64,000 bases of DNA from DASSLY01 sp035689185 (GTDB lineage: Bacteria > Actinomycetota > Actinomycetes > Actinomycetales > Dermatophilaceae), in the NCBI GenBank assembly GCA_035689185.1, contig DASSLY010000010.1, forward strand, positions 1-64,000, read 5' to 3'. Shown in pieces: positions 50,950 through 60,083 of the stretch (position 1 is its first letter; each line of letters opens with the position of its first letter). The notes below the pieces were generated by a model. The model ran no database searches. It saw only the letters and a list, made by a program, of their open reading frames with translations, and had not been told where the DNA came from. The position numbers and the translations under genes are program-made.

Positions 50950-51885
50950 ATGACGCAGACTGCATGGAGCCAGACGGATCTCATCCGGGAGCTGAACCAG
51001 GTCGTCGAAGTGGAGCTGGAACGCCATCTCAAGGTGGCCAAGGAGTGGTTCCCCCATGACTACGTCCCGTGGTCCGACGGCCGCAACTTCGACGGCCTGA
51101 TGGGGGGCGACCCGTGGAGCCCGGACGACGCGCCGCTGTCCGACGTGGCCCGGTCGGCGCTGATCGTCAACCTGCTGACCGAGGACAACCTGCCCAGCTA
51201 CCACCACGAGATCGCGCTCATCTTCGGCCGTGACGACGCCTGGGGCGAGTGGGTGCACCGGTGGACGGCGGAGGAGGGCCGCCACGGGATCGTCATGCGC
51301 GACTACATGCTCGTCAAGCGGATGGTGGACCCCGTCGAGCTCGAACGGCTGCGCATGTCCCACATGTCGGAGGGATACGAGTCCGCGCATTCCGGTGAGC
51401 TGCTGCACTCCCTGGCGTACGTGTCCTTCCAGGAGCTGGCGACCCGGGTCTCGCACCGCAACACGGGCCGGTTCACCAACGACCCCATGTGCGAGCGCCT
51501 GCTGACCCGCGTCGCCGCCGACGAGAACCTGCACATGATCTTCTACCGCAACCTGCTCAACGCGGCGTTGCAGATCGACCCGAACCAGACGGTCGCGGCC
51601 ATCCTGGACGTGGTGCAGCACTTCCAGATGCCCGGCGTGGGAATCCCCGGCTTCCAGCGCAAGGCGATGGAGATGGCCGTGCAGGGCATCTACGACCTGC
51701 GCCAGCACAAGGACGAGGTGCTCGCACCTGTCCTACGGTTCTGGCAGGTCTTTGACCTGGAGGGGCTGAACAGTCAGGGAGAGCAGGCGCGAACCGAGCT
51801 GGCGGCCTTTATGGACAACCTGGAACGGCAGGCCTCCCGATTCGAGGACAAGCGGGAGACCATGAAGGCGCGGATGTTCGGCTAG
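50950..51885 (+). CDS. Acyl-ACP desaturase (DesA type)
   Basis: A 311-residue soluble di-iron acyl-ACP desaturase like mycobacterial DesA1/A2. Iron ligands are seen in EDNLPSYHHEI, WTAEEGRHGIVMRDY, SFQELATRVSHRN and AADENLHMIFYRN. It introduces a double bond into ACP-bound fatty acids. ATG 50950 is chosen because family members begin near MTQTAWSQ; a shorter-spaced upstream ATG at 50935 is in frame. The HD-GYP gene follows after 16 bases. Confidence 0.9.
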   Translation: MTQTAWSQTDLIRELNQVVEVELERHLKVAKEWFPHDYVPWSDGRNFDGLMGGDPWSPDDAPLSDVARSALIVNLLTEDNLPSYHHEIALIFGRDDAWGEWVHRWTAEEGRHGIVMRDYMLVKRMVDPVELERLRMSHMSEGYESAHSGELLHSLAYVSFQELATRVSHRNTGRFTNDPMCERLLTRVAADENLHMIFYRNLLNAALQIDPNQTVAAILDVVQHFQMPGVGIPGFQRKAMEMAVQGIYDLRQHKDEVLAPVLRFWQVFDLEGLNSQGEQARTELAAFMDNLERQASRFEDKRETMKARMFG

Positions 51886-51901
51886 GACCGGGGTCCTGCT
51901 C

Positions 51902-53443
51902 GTGGACCGGCCCGCCGGCATTGCGGGGGTGGTCGCGGCGCTGTCCGTGACCAGCGATCTGGCCCGCGGGCACCCGCCGGGTGAGGCGATGCGGGCGTGC
52001 CTGCTCGCAACCGAGCTGGCGCGTCGGGCCGGGCTCCCCGAACACGAGCTCACTGTCGTCTACTACACCACCCTGCTGCGTTTCGCCGGATGCGCGGCGA
52101 CCTCGCACGAGGCCGCCGCGGCGCTGGGCGGCGACGACATAGCGGTCCGGGCCAAGGGCGACCTGACCGACCTGTCCCGGCCCGAGGAGGCGCTGGCCTT
52201 CCTCACCGGGCTGGGCGTCGACGCAACCCGGCTCACCTCGTTGGGCGGCCCGGCCGGGTTGGCGAGGCTGTATGCGGAGTCGATGCGCGCCGACTGCGAG
52301 GTCGGCGCCGACCTGACCCGGCGGCTGCGGCTGCCGGCGGAGGTGAGCCGCGCCGTCCTCGACGGCTTCGAGCGGTATGACGGGCAGGGCGCGCCCGCGG
52401 GGAAGGCCGGCACGGACGTCGCCCAGGCGGCGCGGTACGCCGCCGTCGGCTATGCGGCGGTCATGTTCGACGCCGTCGGCGGTTCCGAGCTGGCCGTCGA
52501 GACCGTCGCCCGCTGGTCCGGACGAGCGCTGGACCCGATGATCACGGCTGTCTTCTCGGAAGCGCCGGCGGAGCTGCTGGCGCTCTCCGACCCCGACGAG
52601 GTGTGGGCCCCCGTCGTCGACGACGAGCCGATGCCCCGGCGAACATTCCGCGACGAAGCCGACCTGGATGAGGCGCTCGCCGGGTTCGGCGACGCCGCCG
52701 ACCTGAAGACCCCGTGGTTCCACGGGCACTCTCGCGGGGTCGCGGAACTGGTCCGGGCCGCGGCGTCGCGAGTGACGGGGAGCTCGCGGCTCGCCGCGGC
52801 CGACCCCGCGCTGCTGCGTCGGGCCGGGTTCGTGCACGACCTCGGCCGCGGCACGGTCCCGACCGGCGTGTGGGAACGGCCGGGACCCCTGCGCCCGCAG
52901 GAGTGGGAGCTGGTACGCCTGCATCCCTACCACTCCGCCCGGATCCTGTCCCGCTCCCCGGTGCTGTCGCCCATGGCGGGCATCGTGAGCCGCCACCACG
53001 AGCGCACCGATGGCTCCGGCTACCCCGCCGGGGTCCACGGCTCGGAACTGGATGCCCCCTCGTGCCTGCTGGCAGCGGCCGACGCGTTCCACACCCTCGG
53101 CGAGCCGCGGCCGCATCGCCCCCGGCTGGACCCCGCGGCGGCCGCCCGGGCGCTGTCCGCGCTGCCGCTGGACCGAGACGCCGTCCGGGCCGTGCTCGAG
53201 GCCGCCGACGCCCCGCGGCCACCGTCACCGGCGCTGCCAGCAGCCCTGACCGAGCGGGAGCTGGACGTCCTGCGCCTGCTCGTCTCGGGACGCACCAAGC
53301 GCCAGGTCGCGGCGGAGCTGGTGGTCTCTCACTCGACCGTGCACACCCACACGGTGCACATCTACGGCAAGTGCCGCGTCTCCACCCGGGCCGGCCTGGC
53401 GATGTTCGCGATGCAGCACGGGCTGGTGCCCCGGCCCGGGTGA
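51902..53443 (+). CDS. HD-GYP-type domain protein with LuxR helix-turn-helix
   Basis: A 513-residue regulator. The first half looks like a degenerate HD repeat. The second half has the HD signature (GFVHDLGRGTVPTGVW), a further His (RLHPYHSARIL), and HHERTDGSGYPAGVHG, the GYP-like stretch of c-di-GMP phosphodiesterases. The C-terminal ~70 residues are a LuxR-type DNA-binding domain (LTERELDVLRLLVSGRTKRQ). The fusion suggests a nucleotide-sensing or hydrolysing transcription factor. The start is GTG 51902. It is likely co-transcribed with the desaturase. Confidence 0.82.
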   Translation: MDRPAGIAGVVAALSVTSDLARGHPPGEAMRACLLATELARRAGLPEHELTVVYYTTLLRFAGCAATSHEAAAALGGDDIAVRAKGDLTDLSRPEEALAFLTGLGVDATRLTSLGGPAGLARLYAESMRADCEVGADLTRRLRLPAEVSRAVLDGFERYDGQGAPAGKAGTDVAQAARYAAVGYAAVMFDAVGGSELAVETVARWSGRALDPMITAVFSEAPAELLALSDPDEVWAPVVDDEPMPRRTFRDEADLDEALAGFGDAADLKTPWFHGHSRGVAELVRAAASRVTGSSRLAAADPALLRRAGFVHDLGRGTVPTGVWERPGPLRPQEWELVRLHPYHSARILSRSPVLSPMAGIVSRHHERTDGSGYPAGVHGSELDAPSCLLAAADAFHTLGEPRPHRPRLDPAAAARALSALPLDRDAVRAVLEAADAPRPPSPALPAALTERELDVLRLLVSGRTKRQVAAELVVSHSTVHTHTVHIYGKCRVSTRAGLAMFAMQHGLVPRPG

Positions 53444-53539
53444 GCCTGCGCCTGAAGATCGATCGAACAGTCGACGCGCGGGGCCGTGCCTCCTCCATAC
53501 CGTTGCCAGTCACCAACCCTTGTCAAGGAGGTACCCACC

Positions 53540-53950
53540 ATGACCACCCTCACCGACCCTGGCACCGACATCGGCGTGGTCCGCTCAGCCTTCGCGGCTC
53601 TCGGGCGGGGCGACGTCGCGGGGTTCGCCGACATGTTCCACCCCGAGGCAACCTGGAACCACCGCAACCAGGACCGTCTCGGCGGAGTGCACGTCGGCAG
53701 GGACGGCATCATCGAGTTCGTCACCCAGTCAGCCCAGCTGACCGGCGGAACACTGCGCCCGGTGCCGCAGGTCTTCATGTCCGACGGCCAGGGCACCGTC
53801 TCGGTCGTCGTGCAGGTCAGCGGCACCCGCCCGGACGGCCGGGCGTTCGACGACCTCCAGATGCTGCTGCTCAGCGTCGATGACTCCCATGTCCGTCGCG
53901 TCGACCAGTTCGTCGGGAACCCCAGCGCCGTCAAGGCGTTCTGGGCCTGA
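53540..53950 (+). CDS. SnoaL/NTF2-like protein
   Basis: A 136-residue cone-shaped NTF2-fold protein: VVRSAFAALGRGDVAGFADM at the N-terminus, FHPEATWNHR, GRDGIIEFVTQ, and a sheet ending DQFVGNPSAVKAFWA. It may be a ligand-binding or isomerase-type protein; no catalytic pair is certain. ATG 53540 follows a very strong AAGGAGGT site; an in-frame ATG at 53486 is less likely. Confidence 0.82.
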   Translation: MTTLTDPGTDIGVVRSAFAALGRGDVAGFADMFHPEATWNHRNQDRLGGVHVGRDGIIEFVTQSAQLTGGTLRPVPQVFMSDGQGTVSVVVQVSGTRPDGRAFDDLQMLLLSVDDSHVRRVDQFVGNPSAVKAFWA

Positions 53951-53952
53951 CA

Positions 53953-53993
53953 CGCGGCGCCCCGGCCGCGCAGAAATCCCCGCGGGGGCCGCG
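53953..53993. terminator. Imperfect hairpin after the SnoaL-like gene
   Basis: CGCGGC-g-CCCC (53953-53963) can pair with GGGGCCGCG (53985-53993) with one bulged base. It follows the SnoaL-like stop by 3 bases and precedes the small basic protein gene. It is a possible weak terminator without a T-tract. Confidence 0.4.
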
Positions 53994-54043
53994 TACTGTG
54001 GACCCACGAAGCCGTCCCCAGGCTTCCAACCCAGGGAGTCACC

Positions 54044-54178
54044 ATGGCTGACAAGTCCCCACGGCAGCACTTGGCCAAGAAGTCCGGGAAGTCCCTCAAG
54101 GAGAAGCGCGCGGAGAAGCACGCCAAGTCCGACGCGAAGAGCCACATCGACCTGGGCGGGATCGCCAGGAAGCGCTGA
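54044..54178 (+). CDS. Small Lys-rich protein, 44 residues
   Basis: A short gene: ATG 54044 follows CAGGGAG, the frame closes at TGA 54178. The product is very basic (MADKSPRQHLAKKSGKSLKE, then KRAEKHAKSDAKSHIDLGG and IARKR) with an evident helix of Lys/Ala/Ser. I recall similar short Lys-rich proteins starting MADKSP in other actinobacteria, unverified. Nucleic acid or ribosome binding is possible; function unknown. Wobble positions are G/C-rich, as in real genes here. Confidence 0.7.
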   Translation: MADKSPRQHLAKKSGKSLKEKRAEKHAKSDAKSHIDLGGIARKR

Positions 54179-54189
54179 CCGCCCTGCCC

Positions 54190-55008
54190 GTGAGGATCCG
54201 GCTGGGATACGACATCGGTTACCGGCTCCAGCAGCCGACACCGATGATCGCCACTCTCAACGTGCACTACTCCCGCGCCGGCGACCTGGAGTCTCCGGAC
54301 ACGATGGCGACCCAACCGTCGACGCCGTTCACCTCCTACCGCGACGACTTCGGCAACTGGATCAACCGGCTCACCGCACCGGCAGGCCTGTTCACGATCC
54401 GAGCCGACACCGTGATCAGGGACCCAGGCACGCCCGACGCCACCCCTAACGGCGGCGCACAGCTACCGGTGGAGGACCTGCCGCCGGACGTCCTGGTGTA
54501 CCTGCTGGGGAGCCGCTACTGCGAGACCGACCTGCTCACCGAGGCGGCGTGGGACCACTTCGCCTCGACGCCGCCCGGCTGGGAGCGGGTCCAGGCGATC
54601 AGCTCGTTCGTGCACCAGCACATCACCTTCGACTACTTCTCGGCCCGGCCCTCGATGACGGCGCTCGACGTCTTCAACGACCGGCGCGGGGTGTGCCGCG
54701 ACTTCGCCCACCTCGGTGTGGCGCTGTGTCGGGCCATGAACATTCCGGCCCGCTACTGCACGGGGTACCTCGGCGACATCGGCGTCCCCCCCGCCGCGGA
54801 CCCGATGGACTTCTCCGGCTGGTTCGAGGTCTACCTCCAGGACGGCTGGTTCGTCGTGGATCCGCGCAACCTCATCCCCCGCATCGGCCGCATCCTTATC
54901 GCCCGGGGCCGGGACGCCGCCGACGTGGCGATCACCACGTCGTTCGGACCGAACCTGCTCGACCATTTCACCGTCTGGACCGACGAGCTGACGCGGACGC
55001 CGCGGTAG
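54190..55008 (+). CDS. Transglutaminase-like protein, atypical active site
   Basis: A 272-residue transglutaminase-fold protein with the bacterial N-terminal beta domain (1-120) and the core domain. The Cys is visible in FNDRRGVCRDFAHLGVALCR. The canonical His of the HAWxE motif is missing: the region reads MDFSGWFEVYLQDGWFVVDPRN. The subfamily to which this belongs often has DFSAWFEV with a later DARHN His, but here that is DPRNL. It may be inactive, or use another residue. GTG 54190 is 11 bases after the small basic gene, so the two may be co-transcribed. Confidence 0.78.
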   Translation: MRIRLGYDIGYRLQQPTPMIATLNVHYSRAGDLESPDTMATQPSTPFTSYRDDFGNWINRLTAPAGLFTIRADTVIRDPGTPDATPNGGAQLPVEDLPPDVLVYLLGSRYCETDLLTEAAWDHFASTPPGWERVQAISSFVHQHITFDYFSARPSMTALDVFNDRRGVCRDFAHLGVALCRAMNIPARYCTGYLGDIGVPPAADPMDFSGWFEVYLQDGWFVVDPRNLIPRIGRILIARGRDAADVAITTSFGPNLLDHFTVWTDELTRTPR

Positions 55009-55062
55009 TGCTCGGCCACCACCCCGGGGCCGAGCGCGGACGGACAGGCGGTGGCCGTGACC

Positions 55063-57045
55063 TCACCCCCCGACGTGGATCGCCGGCCGCTTCGCGGCCT
55101 GCGGTTCGACCTTGCGGATGATCTCCCGCACGACCGGGGGCGTGTCGCCCTGGCCAAGGATGAGGTATCTGAGTAGGTGCAGCAGGGGCGAGCCCTCGGA
55201 CCACTCGAAGTGGCAGTGCGGGCGCACGCCGGTGGCATCGCGCAGCGCAAGCAGGACGGCGGCTATGGCGTTGGGAGCGGCCGGGCTGGCCAGCCGCAGG
55301 ATCCGGTGACCGTTGACCTCCACGCCGCGGACCTGCAGGACGTCGCTGAACTCCGAGGGGTCATCGATGTCGACCTCGAGGAACAGCACGTCGGCACGCC
55401 CCGGCAGGGGGTTCATTCCCCGCTGCTCAGCCTCCTTGGCGGCATACTCCCGGTCGTCTCCGGACTGCCGCTTGTTCGCCACGAGGTGCAGCGCCCCGTC
55501 ATGGGCGAGCGAGTCCTGGATGAACTGCCGCGCCAGCGGGTCGAACTCGATGTGATCGACCCGCAGCTCGGTGGTCCGGGCCACTCGGGAGATCAAGGAC
55601 ACCAGGACGATGCCCACGATGAAGGCGAAGGAGATCGTTATCCCGTCCGGCTTCTCGATGACGTTGTCCGCCAGTGCGTACAGCAGCAACAGCGACAGCG
55701 TCGCAAAGCCCACGGTCGCCCGCCGCTGCCCGCGACGGCGGGCTGACAGGGTGACGGCCGCGGCGCCGGAGACCATCATCGCCAGGATGCCCGTGGCGTA
55801 GGCACCAGCCTGGGCGTTGACGTCGGCGGCGAACACCACGGTGAGCGCGATGCAGACGGTCGTGTAGACCAGCACCACCGGCCGCACGGCGCGGCCCCAC
55901 TCCGGTGCCATCCCGTAGGCGGGAAGATAGCGCGGGACGATGTTGATCAGGCCGGCCATGGCGGAGGCCCCGGCGAACCACAGGATGAGAATCGTGCTGA
56001 TGTCGTATGCGGTGCCGAAAACCTCACCGAGCCGCTCGTGGGCGAGGTAGGCCAGTGCCCGCCCGTTCGCGCGCCCCCCGGCCTGGAACTGCGAGCTGGG
56101 AACGAGCACGGTGGTGACGAAGCTGGTGGCGACCAGGAAGACCGACATGATGACCGCCGCGGTGGCCAGCAGCTTGCGGGTGTTGCGCACCCGGGCGGCG
56201 ACCCGCTCCTCGGCGCTGGACCCCTCGGCCGCGATCAGCGGCATCATGCTCACCCCCGTCTCGAAGCCGGACAACCCCAGCACCAGCAACGGGAAGGCCA
56301 GGACCACCGGTCCCAGGTTGCCGGCGAAACCGCCGGGACCAGAGGCCAGCGCCTGGGTCCACGACGACCAGGTGGCCGGGTTCCCGAGGACGCCGATCAC
56401 GCCGCTGACCACGACCACAGCGTTCAGCGCCAGGAACACCGCGACCAGCGGGATCGCGACTGCCACGGCCTCGCCGAAGCCGAGCAGGAACACGCCGCCA
56501 AGGATCAGCAGCAGGAACACCGTGATCACCACGGGGTGCCCGTGCAGGGCGTCGGGAAAGGCGGGGCTCTCCAGGATGTGGACTGACGCGTCGGCGGCCG
56601 ACAACGTGATCGTGATGATCCACGACGTGGCAACGAAACCCAGCAGGACCAGCACGAAGAACTTGCCGCGCCAAAAGGGAAGGGCGCCCTCCAACATGGC
56701 CACCGAGCCCTGGCCGTGCGGGCTTTCCTGTGCGACCCGGGCGTACATCGGCAGCATCCCGAGCAGGGTCAACGCCACGATCAGCAACGTGGCCAGCGGC
56801 GACAAGGCGCCGGCCGCCAGAGCGGCGATGCCGGGCAGGTAGGCCAGGGTCGAGAAGTAGTCCACCCCGGTGAGGCACATGACCTTCCACCACGTCTGCG
56901 GAGGGGCGTGGTCCTCGGCAGCCTCCGGGCCGATCGGCTGCACGCGGTCTTTCAACAGCCACCGGGTCAGCGGCCGTTGGTGGGTGTTCGGGCCGGCGGG
57001 GCTGCGTACCAGTTCCGGCATGGTGACGCCGTCGCTCGGTGGCAT
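55063..57045 (-). CDS. APC-superfamily amino acid/cation transporter with cytoplasmic C-domain
   Basis: A 660-residue transporter. About 12 hydrophobic helices (residues 50-470) start at MCLTGVDYFSTLAYLPGIAA. ETGVSMMPLIAAEG resembles the substrate loop of APC permeases. A soluble C-terminal domain of about 170 residues follows (VDHIEFDPLARQFIQDSLAH, ADVLFLEVDIDDPSEFSD). It may carry amino acids or a cation; related large actinobacterial permeases have no proven substrate that I can cite. The start is ATG 57045, divergent from the epimerase gene. Confidence 0.78.
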   Translation of the reverse strand: MPPSDGVTMPELVRSPAGPNTHQRPLTRWLLKDRVQPIGPEAAEDHAPPQTWWKVMCLTGVDYFSTLAYLPGIAALAAGALSPLATLLIVALTLLGMLPMYARVAQESPHGQGSVAMLEGALPFWRGKFFVLVLLGFVATSWIITITLSAADASVHILESPAFPDALHGHPVVITVFLLLILGGVFLLGFGEAVAVAIPLVAVFLALNAVVVVSGVIGVLGNPATWSSWTQALASGPGGFAGNLGPVVLAFPLLVLGLSGFETGVSMMPLIAAEGSSAEERVAARVRNTRKLLATAAVIMSVFLVATSFVTTVLVPSSQFQAGGRANGRALAYLAHERLGEVFGTAYDISTILILWFAGASAMAGLINIVPRYLPAYGMAPEWGRAVRPVVLVYTTVCIALTVVFAADVNAQAGAYATGILAMMVSGAAAVTLSARRRGQRRATVGFATLSLLLLYALADNVIEKPDGITISFAFIVGIVLVSLISRVARTTELRVDHIEFDPLARQFIQDSLAHDGALHLVANKRQSGDDREYAAKEAEQRGMNPLPGRADVLFLEVDIDDPSEFSDVLQVRGVEVNGHRILRLASPAAPNAIAAVLLALRDATGVRPHCHFEWSEGSPLLHLLRYLILGQGDTPPVVREIIRKVEPQAAKRPAIHVGG

Positions 57046-57167
57046 GTCGTCTCCCTGGCAGGCGGCAATGTGCTCCTACCCTACGACCGGGCAGAGGGGT
57101 CGACCCCTGTCGCACGTCCGCGGGGCCTCACGTCGCGACCTCGGGCCCGGGCCCCGATGATGAGGTC

Positions 57168-58064
57168 ATGGAAGACGCTGACGTGGCCCGGCACCGTGTC
57201 GCCGTGACCGGCTCGTCCGGCAAGCTGGGACGCGCTGTCGTGGCCCACCTGCTCGATCACGGCTGGGACGTCCTCCGGCTGGATCGCCAGCGGCCGGCGG
57301 ACCCGGCGGGTGCTCCGTTCGTGTCCGTCGACCTGACGGACTACGGACAGGTGGCCGAGGCGCTGAGCGGCGGCGTCGACGAACACGGTGGGGCGCTCCA
57401 GGCGGTGGTCCACCTCGCCGCCATCCCGGCTCCCGGCCTGACCCCCAACGCGACCACGTTCGCCAACAACGCGGTGGCGACCTACAACGTCTTCGCCGCC
57501 GCCCGGGCCGCCGGCATCCGCAACATGGTGTGGGCCTCCAGCGAGACCGTGCTCGGCCTGCCCTTCGACTCACCGCCGCCCTACGTCCCCGTCGACGAGA
57601 ACTACCGTGTCCTGCCCGAGTCGACATACTCCCTGGCCAAGGCGGTGGAGGAGGAGATGGCCCACCACTTCTGTCGCTGGGACCCCCAGCTGAAGATGGT
57701 CGGGCTGCGGTTCTCCAACGTGATGGAACCCGGCGACTACGCGGCCTTCCCCTCCTTCGACGCCGACCCGCAGCTTCGCAAGTGGAACCTGTGGGGGTAC
57801 ATCGACGCCCGCGACGGCGCCCAGGCGGTTCGCCGCGCGCTGGAGTACGCCGGCACGGGCATGGAGATCTTCATCATCGCCAACGCCGACACCGTCATGA
57901 GCCGGCCAAGCCGCCAGCTGGTGGCCGAGGTGTTCCCCGGCGTCGAGGTCCGGCGGCAGCTCGGCGAGCACGAGACCCTGTTGTGCATCGACAAGGCCAC
58001 CGCGCTGCTGGGATTCCTCCCGGAACACTCCTGGCGTGACGAGCCGGGGACGCAAGCCCGGTAA
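57168..58064 (+). CDS. NAD-dependent epimerase/dehydratase-family protein
   Basis: A 298-residue extended short-chain dehydrogenase. The nucleotide-binding glycine motif is TGSSGKLGRAVVAHLL at the N-terminus, then HLAAIPAP, the catalytic Ser in WASSETVLG and the YxxxK pair in STYSLAKAVEE. It likely oxidises or epimerises a sugar or sugar nucleotide, or acts on a uronate (uronate dehydrogenase-like). The start is ATG 57168; upstream ATG and GTG codons are in the unrelated open frame. No sugar cluster surrounds it. Confidence 0.84.
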   Translation: MEDADVARHRVAVTGSSGKLGRAVVAHLLDHGWDVLRLDRQRPADPAGAPFVSVDLTDYGQVAEALSGGVDEHGGALQAVVHLAAIPAPGLTPNATTFANNAVATYNVFAAARAAGIRNMVWASSETVLGLPFDSPPPYVPVDENYRVLPESTYSLAKAVEEEMAHHFCRWDPQLKMVGLRFSNVMEPGDYAAFPSFDADPQLRKWNLWGYIDARDGAQAVRRALEYAGTGMEIFIIANADTVMSRPSRQLVAEVFPGVEVRRQLGEHETLLCIDKATALLGFLPEHSWRDEPGTQAR

Positions 58065-58233
58065 GACGGCTTCGCTGACCGTAGCGCTCAACGGCCGCGG
58101 TGCCGGCGGGCGGTGACGGCCGAGTTCTGCCATGCGCCCGCACCGGTTCGGGCGTACCTTGCGATGGTGCAGTGACTGGCCATGTGCCTGTTCGCCGGGC
58201 CCGTCATTCGAGGCAAACCGGGAGGGGATGACG

Positions 58234-59964
58234 ATGTCTGTTCGACCGGCTGTTGGTGGCGTCGCAGCAGCGTTGCTGGTGTCGGTGGGCGTAGCGGCGC
58301 CAGCCGCGTCGGCAGGCGTAGCGGCGCCAGCCGCGTCGGCAGGCGTAGCGGTGCCAGCCGCGTCGGTGGGCGTGGCGGTGCCAGCCGCGTCGGCAGGCGT
58401 GGCGGTGCCAGCCGCGTCGGCGGCCGCAGACCGAGTCTCCCCGGGGCGCATACGGGTCACCTCGCTGTCAGCCGGCGGGCGGGCGTGGTTCCAGGGCCCG
58501 CCGACCGGCACGACCCCGCCCCTGCGGGCGGGCGCGCGAATCGCGTTCGGCAGCAACGTCGATGCCAACGATCCGCGGGGTGACCTGGCGGCTGGGCAAA
58601 GCGAGACGGCGATCGCCGCCGCTGGGTCGACCGTGGTAGCGGCGTGGAACGACGCGACCGGCTTCCTGGTCGGTCCGTCCACGGAGCGGCGGGCGTCGCT
58701 GACTGGGGTCGGTGTGTCCACCGACGGGGGGCGCACGTTCCGCGATCTGAGCGGGTTGCGCAACAACACGCCGAACCAGCAGTGGTTCGGAGACCCGACG
58801 GTCGCAGCTATCGACGCGCACCATTTCGCGATCGGCAGCCTGTACCTGCCCTCGAACCAGTTCGACTGTGCGACCGGGCCGGCCCGTTTCCAGCTCGCGG
58901 TGGAGATGCTCACCATCAGCTCCACCGGTGTCGCGTCGCTCGGGCTGCCCGTGGTGGCCGCCGACGGCGGGGACCTCTGCCCATTGTTGAACGACAACCC
59001 GGATGACGACCCGCCGAACATCGGGTTCCTGGACAAGGAGTGGCTGTCCTATGACAGGGCCAGCCGCCGTCTGGCGATGTCCTACACGCGGTTCTTCTTC
59101 GGCTTCAACGGTCAGAGCGGGGCCGGTCAGGTCGAGATGGTCCGGGCTCGTGTCCCAGCGGATCCGGGTGCACTCACCGCCGGATCGTGGCGTCCTCCGA
59201 TCACGGTGTGGCCGGAGGAGTCGACCGTGGTGAACACCGGCGCGTATGTCGCGGTTGCCCCGGGTGGGGACGCCTACGTGTCCTGGGAGCGCAACGTTGA
59301 CAGCAACCGGTTCAACGGAAACCCCTACGTGTTCATCCACGCCGCCCGCGTGCGTGTGGGGGACGTGTCGCCGGTGGTGGGCGGCCCCACGCGGCCGCGA
59401 GTGGTCACCCTGGGTCAACGCAACTCCAACGGGATCGGTGGAGTGAAGTCGTTGGACGCTGTGGTGATCGCCGGCTACAACCGCGGCCCGGGTCAGGACT
59501 TCCCCCGCGTCGCCGTCAACGCAGCGTTGAGGCAAGTCGTCCTCGTCTGGAACGACGCCAGTGCCCACCCACTTGGTGACATCTGGATGCGCGCCCTGCC
59601 GATGAACCTCGACATCACCGGACCCATCAGCAAGGTCAACGACGACAACTCCTTCGCGCTCCACTTCCTGCCCGCAGTGAGCGTCCACGCCGACGGCTCC
59701 GTTGCCACGTCGTGGTATGACCGGCGCATCAGCGGCCCGGACTCCTCCCTGACGGACTACTTCGGGGAGATCCGGGCCACGCCCACCACGGCGGCAAAGG
59801 ACTTCCGGATCACCACCGGCCCCAGCGACTGGACGAACACGTCGAGCTTTGTCATTCCGAACTTCGGTGACTACACCGACAACGCCTCATCGGGCAACAC
59901 CACGTACTACACCTGGTCCGACGGACGGCTCGGGGTCCCACAGCCTTTCGTCGCACACAACTGA
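58234..59964 (+). CDS. Secreted sialidase-fold (BNR-like) protein with N-terminal repeat linker
   Basis: A 576-residue exported protein. The signal peptide (about 1-25) is followed by five copies of a nine-residue Ala/Val/Pro unit (GVAAPAASA type) and then a propeller-like domain: GQSETAIAAAGSTVVAAWND, VGVSTDGGRTFRDLSG (an Asp-box-like S-x-D-x-G-x-x-x), LPAVSVHADGSVATSWYDRR, TYYTWSDGRLG. It may be a glycan-binding or glycosidase-like surface protein, with no clear catalytic trio. ATG 58234 is preferred because GGGAGGGG lies 6 bases before it; ATG 58228 is too close. Confidence 0.75.
   Translation: MSVRPAVGGVAAALLVSVGVAAPAASAGVAAPAASAGVAVPAASVGVAVPAASAGVAVPAASAAADRVSPGRIRVTSLSAGGRAWFQGPPTGTTPPLRAGARIAFGSNVDANDPRGDLAAGQSETAIAAAGSTVVAAWNDATGFLVGPSTERRASLTGVGVSTDGGRTFRDLSGLRNNTPNQQWFGDPTVAAIDAHHFAIGSLYLPSNQFDCATGPARFQLAVEMLTISSTGVASLGLPVVAADGGDLCPLLNDNPDDDPPNIGFLDKEWLSYDRASRRLAMSYTRFFFGFNGQSGAGQVEMVRARVPADPGALTAGSWRPPITVWPEESTVVNTGAYVAVAPGGDAYVSWERNVDSNRFNGNPYVFIHAARVRVGDVSPVVGGPTRPRVVTLGQRNSNGIGGVKSLDAVVIAGYNRGPGQDFPRVAVNAALRQVVLVWNDASAHPLGDIWMRALPMNLDITGPISKVNDDNSFALHFLPAVSVHADGSVATSWYDRRISGPDSSLTDYFGEIRATPTTAAKDFRITTGPSDWTNTSSFVIPNFGDYTDNASSGNTTYYTWSDGRLGVPQPFVAHN
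58288..58422. repeat. Five tandem 27-bp in-frame repeats
   Basis: Five 27-bp units begin at 58288, 58315, 58342, 58369 and 58396 (GGCGTAGCGGCGCCAGCCGC at their start, ending GCGTCGGCA) and encode five nine-residue units right after the signal peptide. Units 1 and 2 are identical. The number of units is likely to vary between strains. Confidence 0.88.
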
Positions 59965-60083
59965 GGCGAGAATCGGGCACGTGGTGTTGACCGGCCGCGG
60001 CGGGGTCAGCTGAACACCGCCGCGCGACCAGCATCCCCGGCCTTGGGCGGCGCCCTTGCACCGGAGGATCGAGAAGGAGCGCG

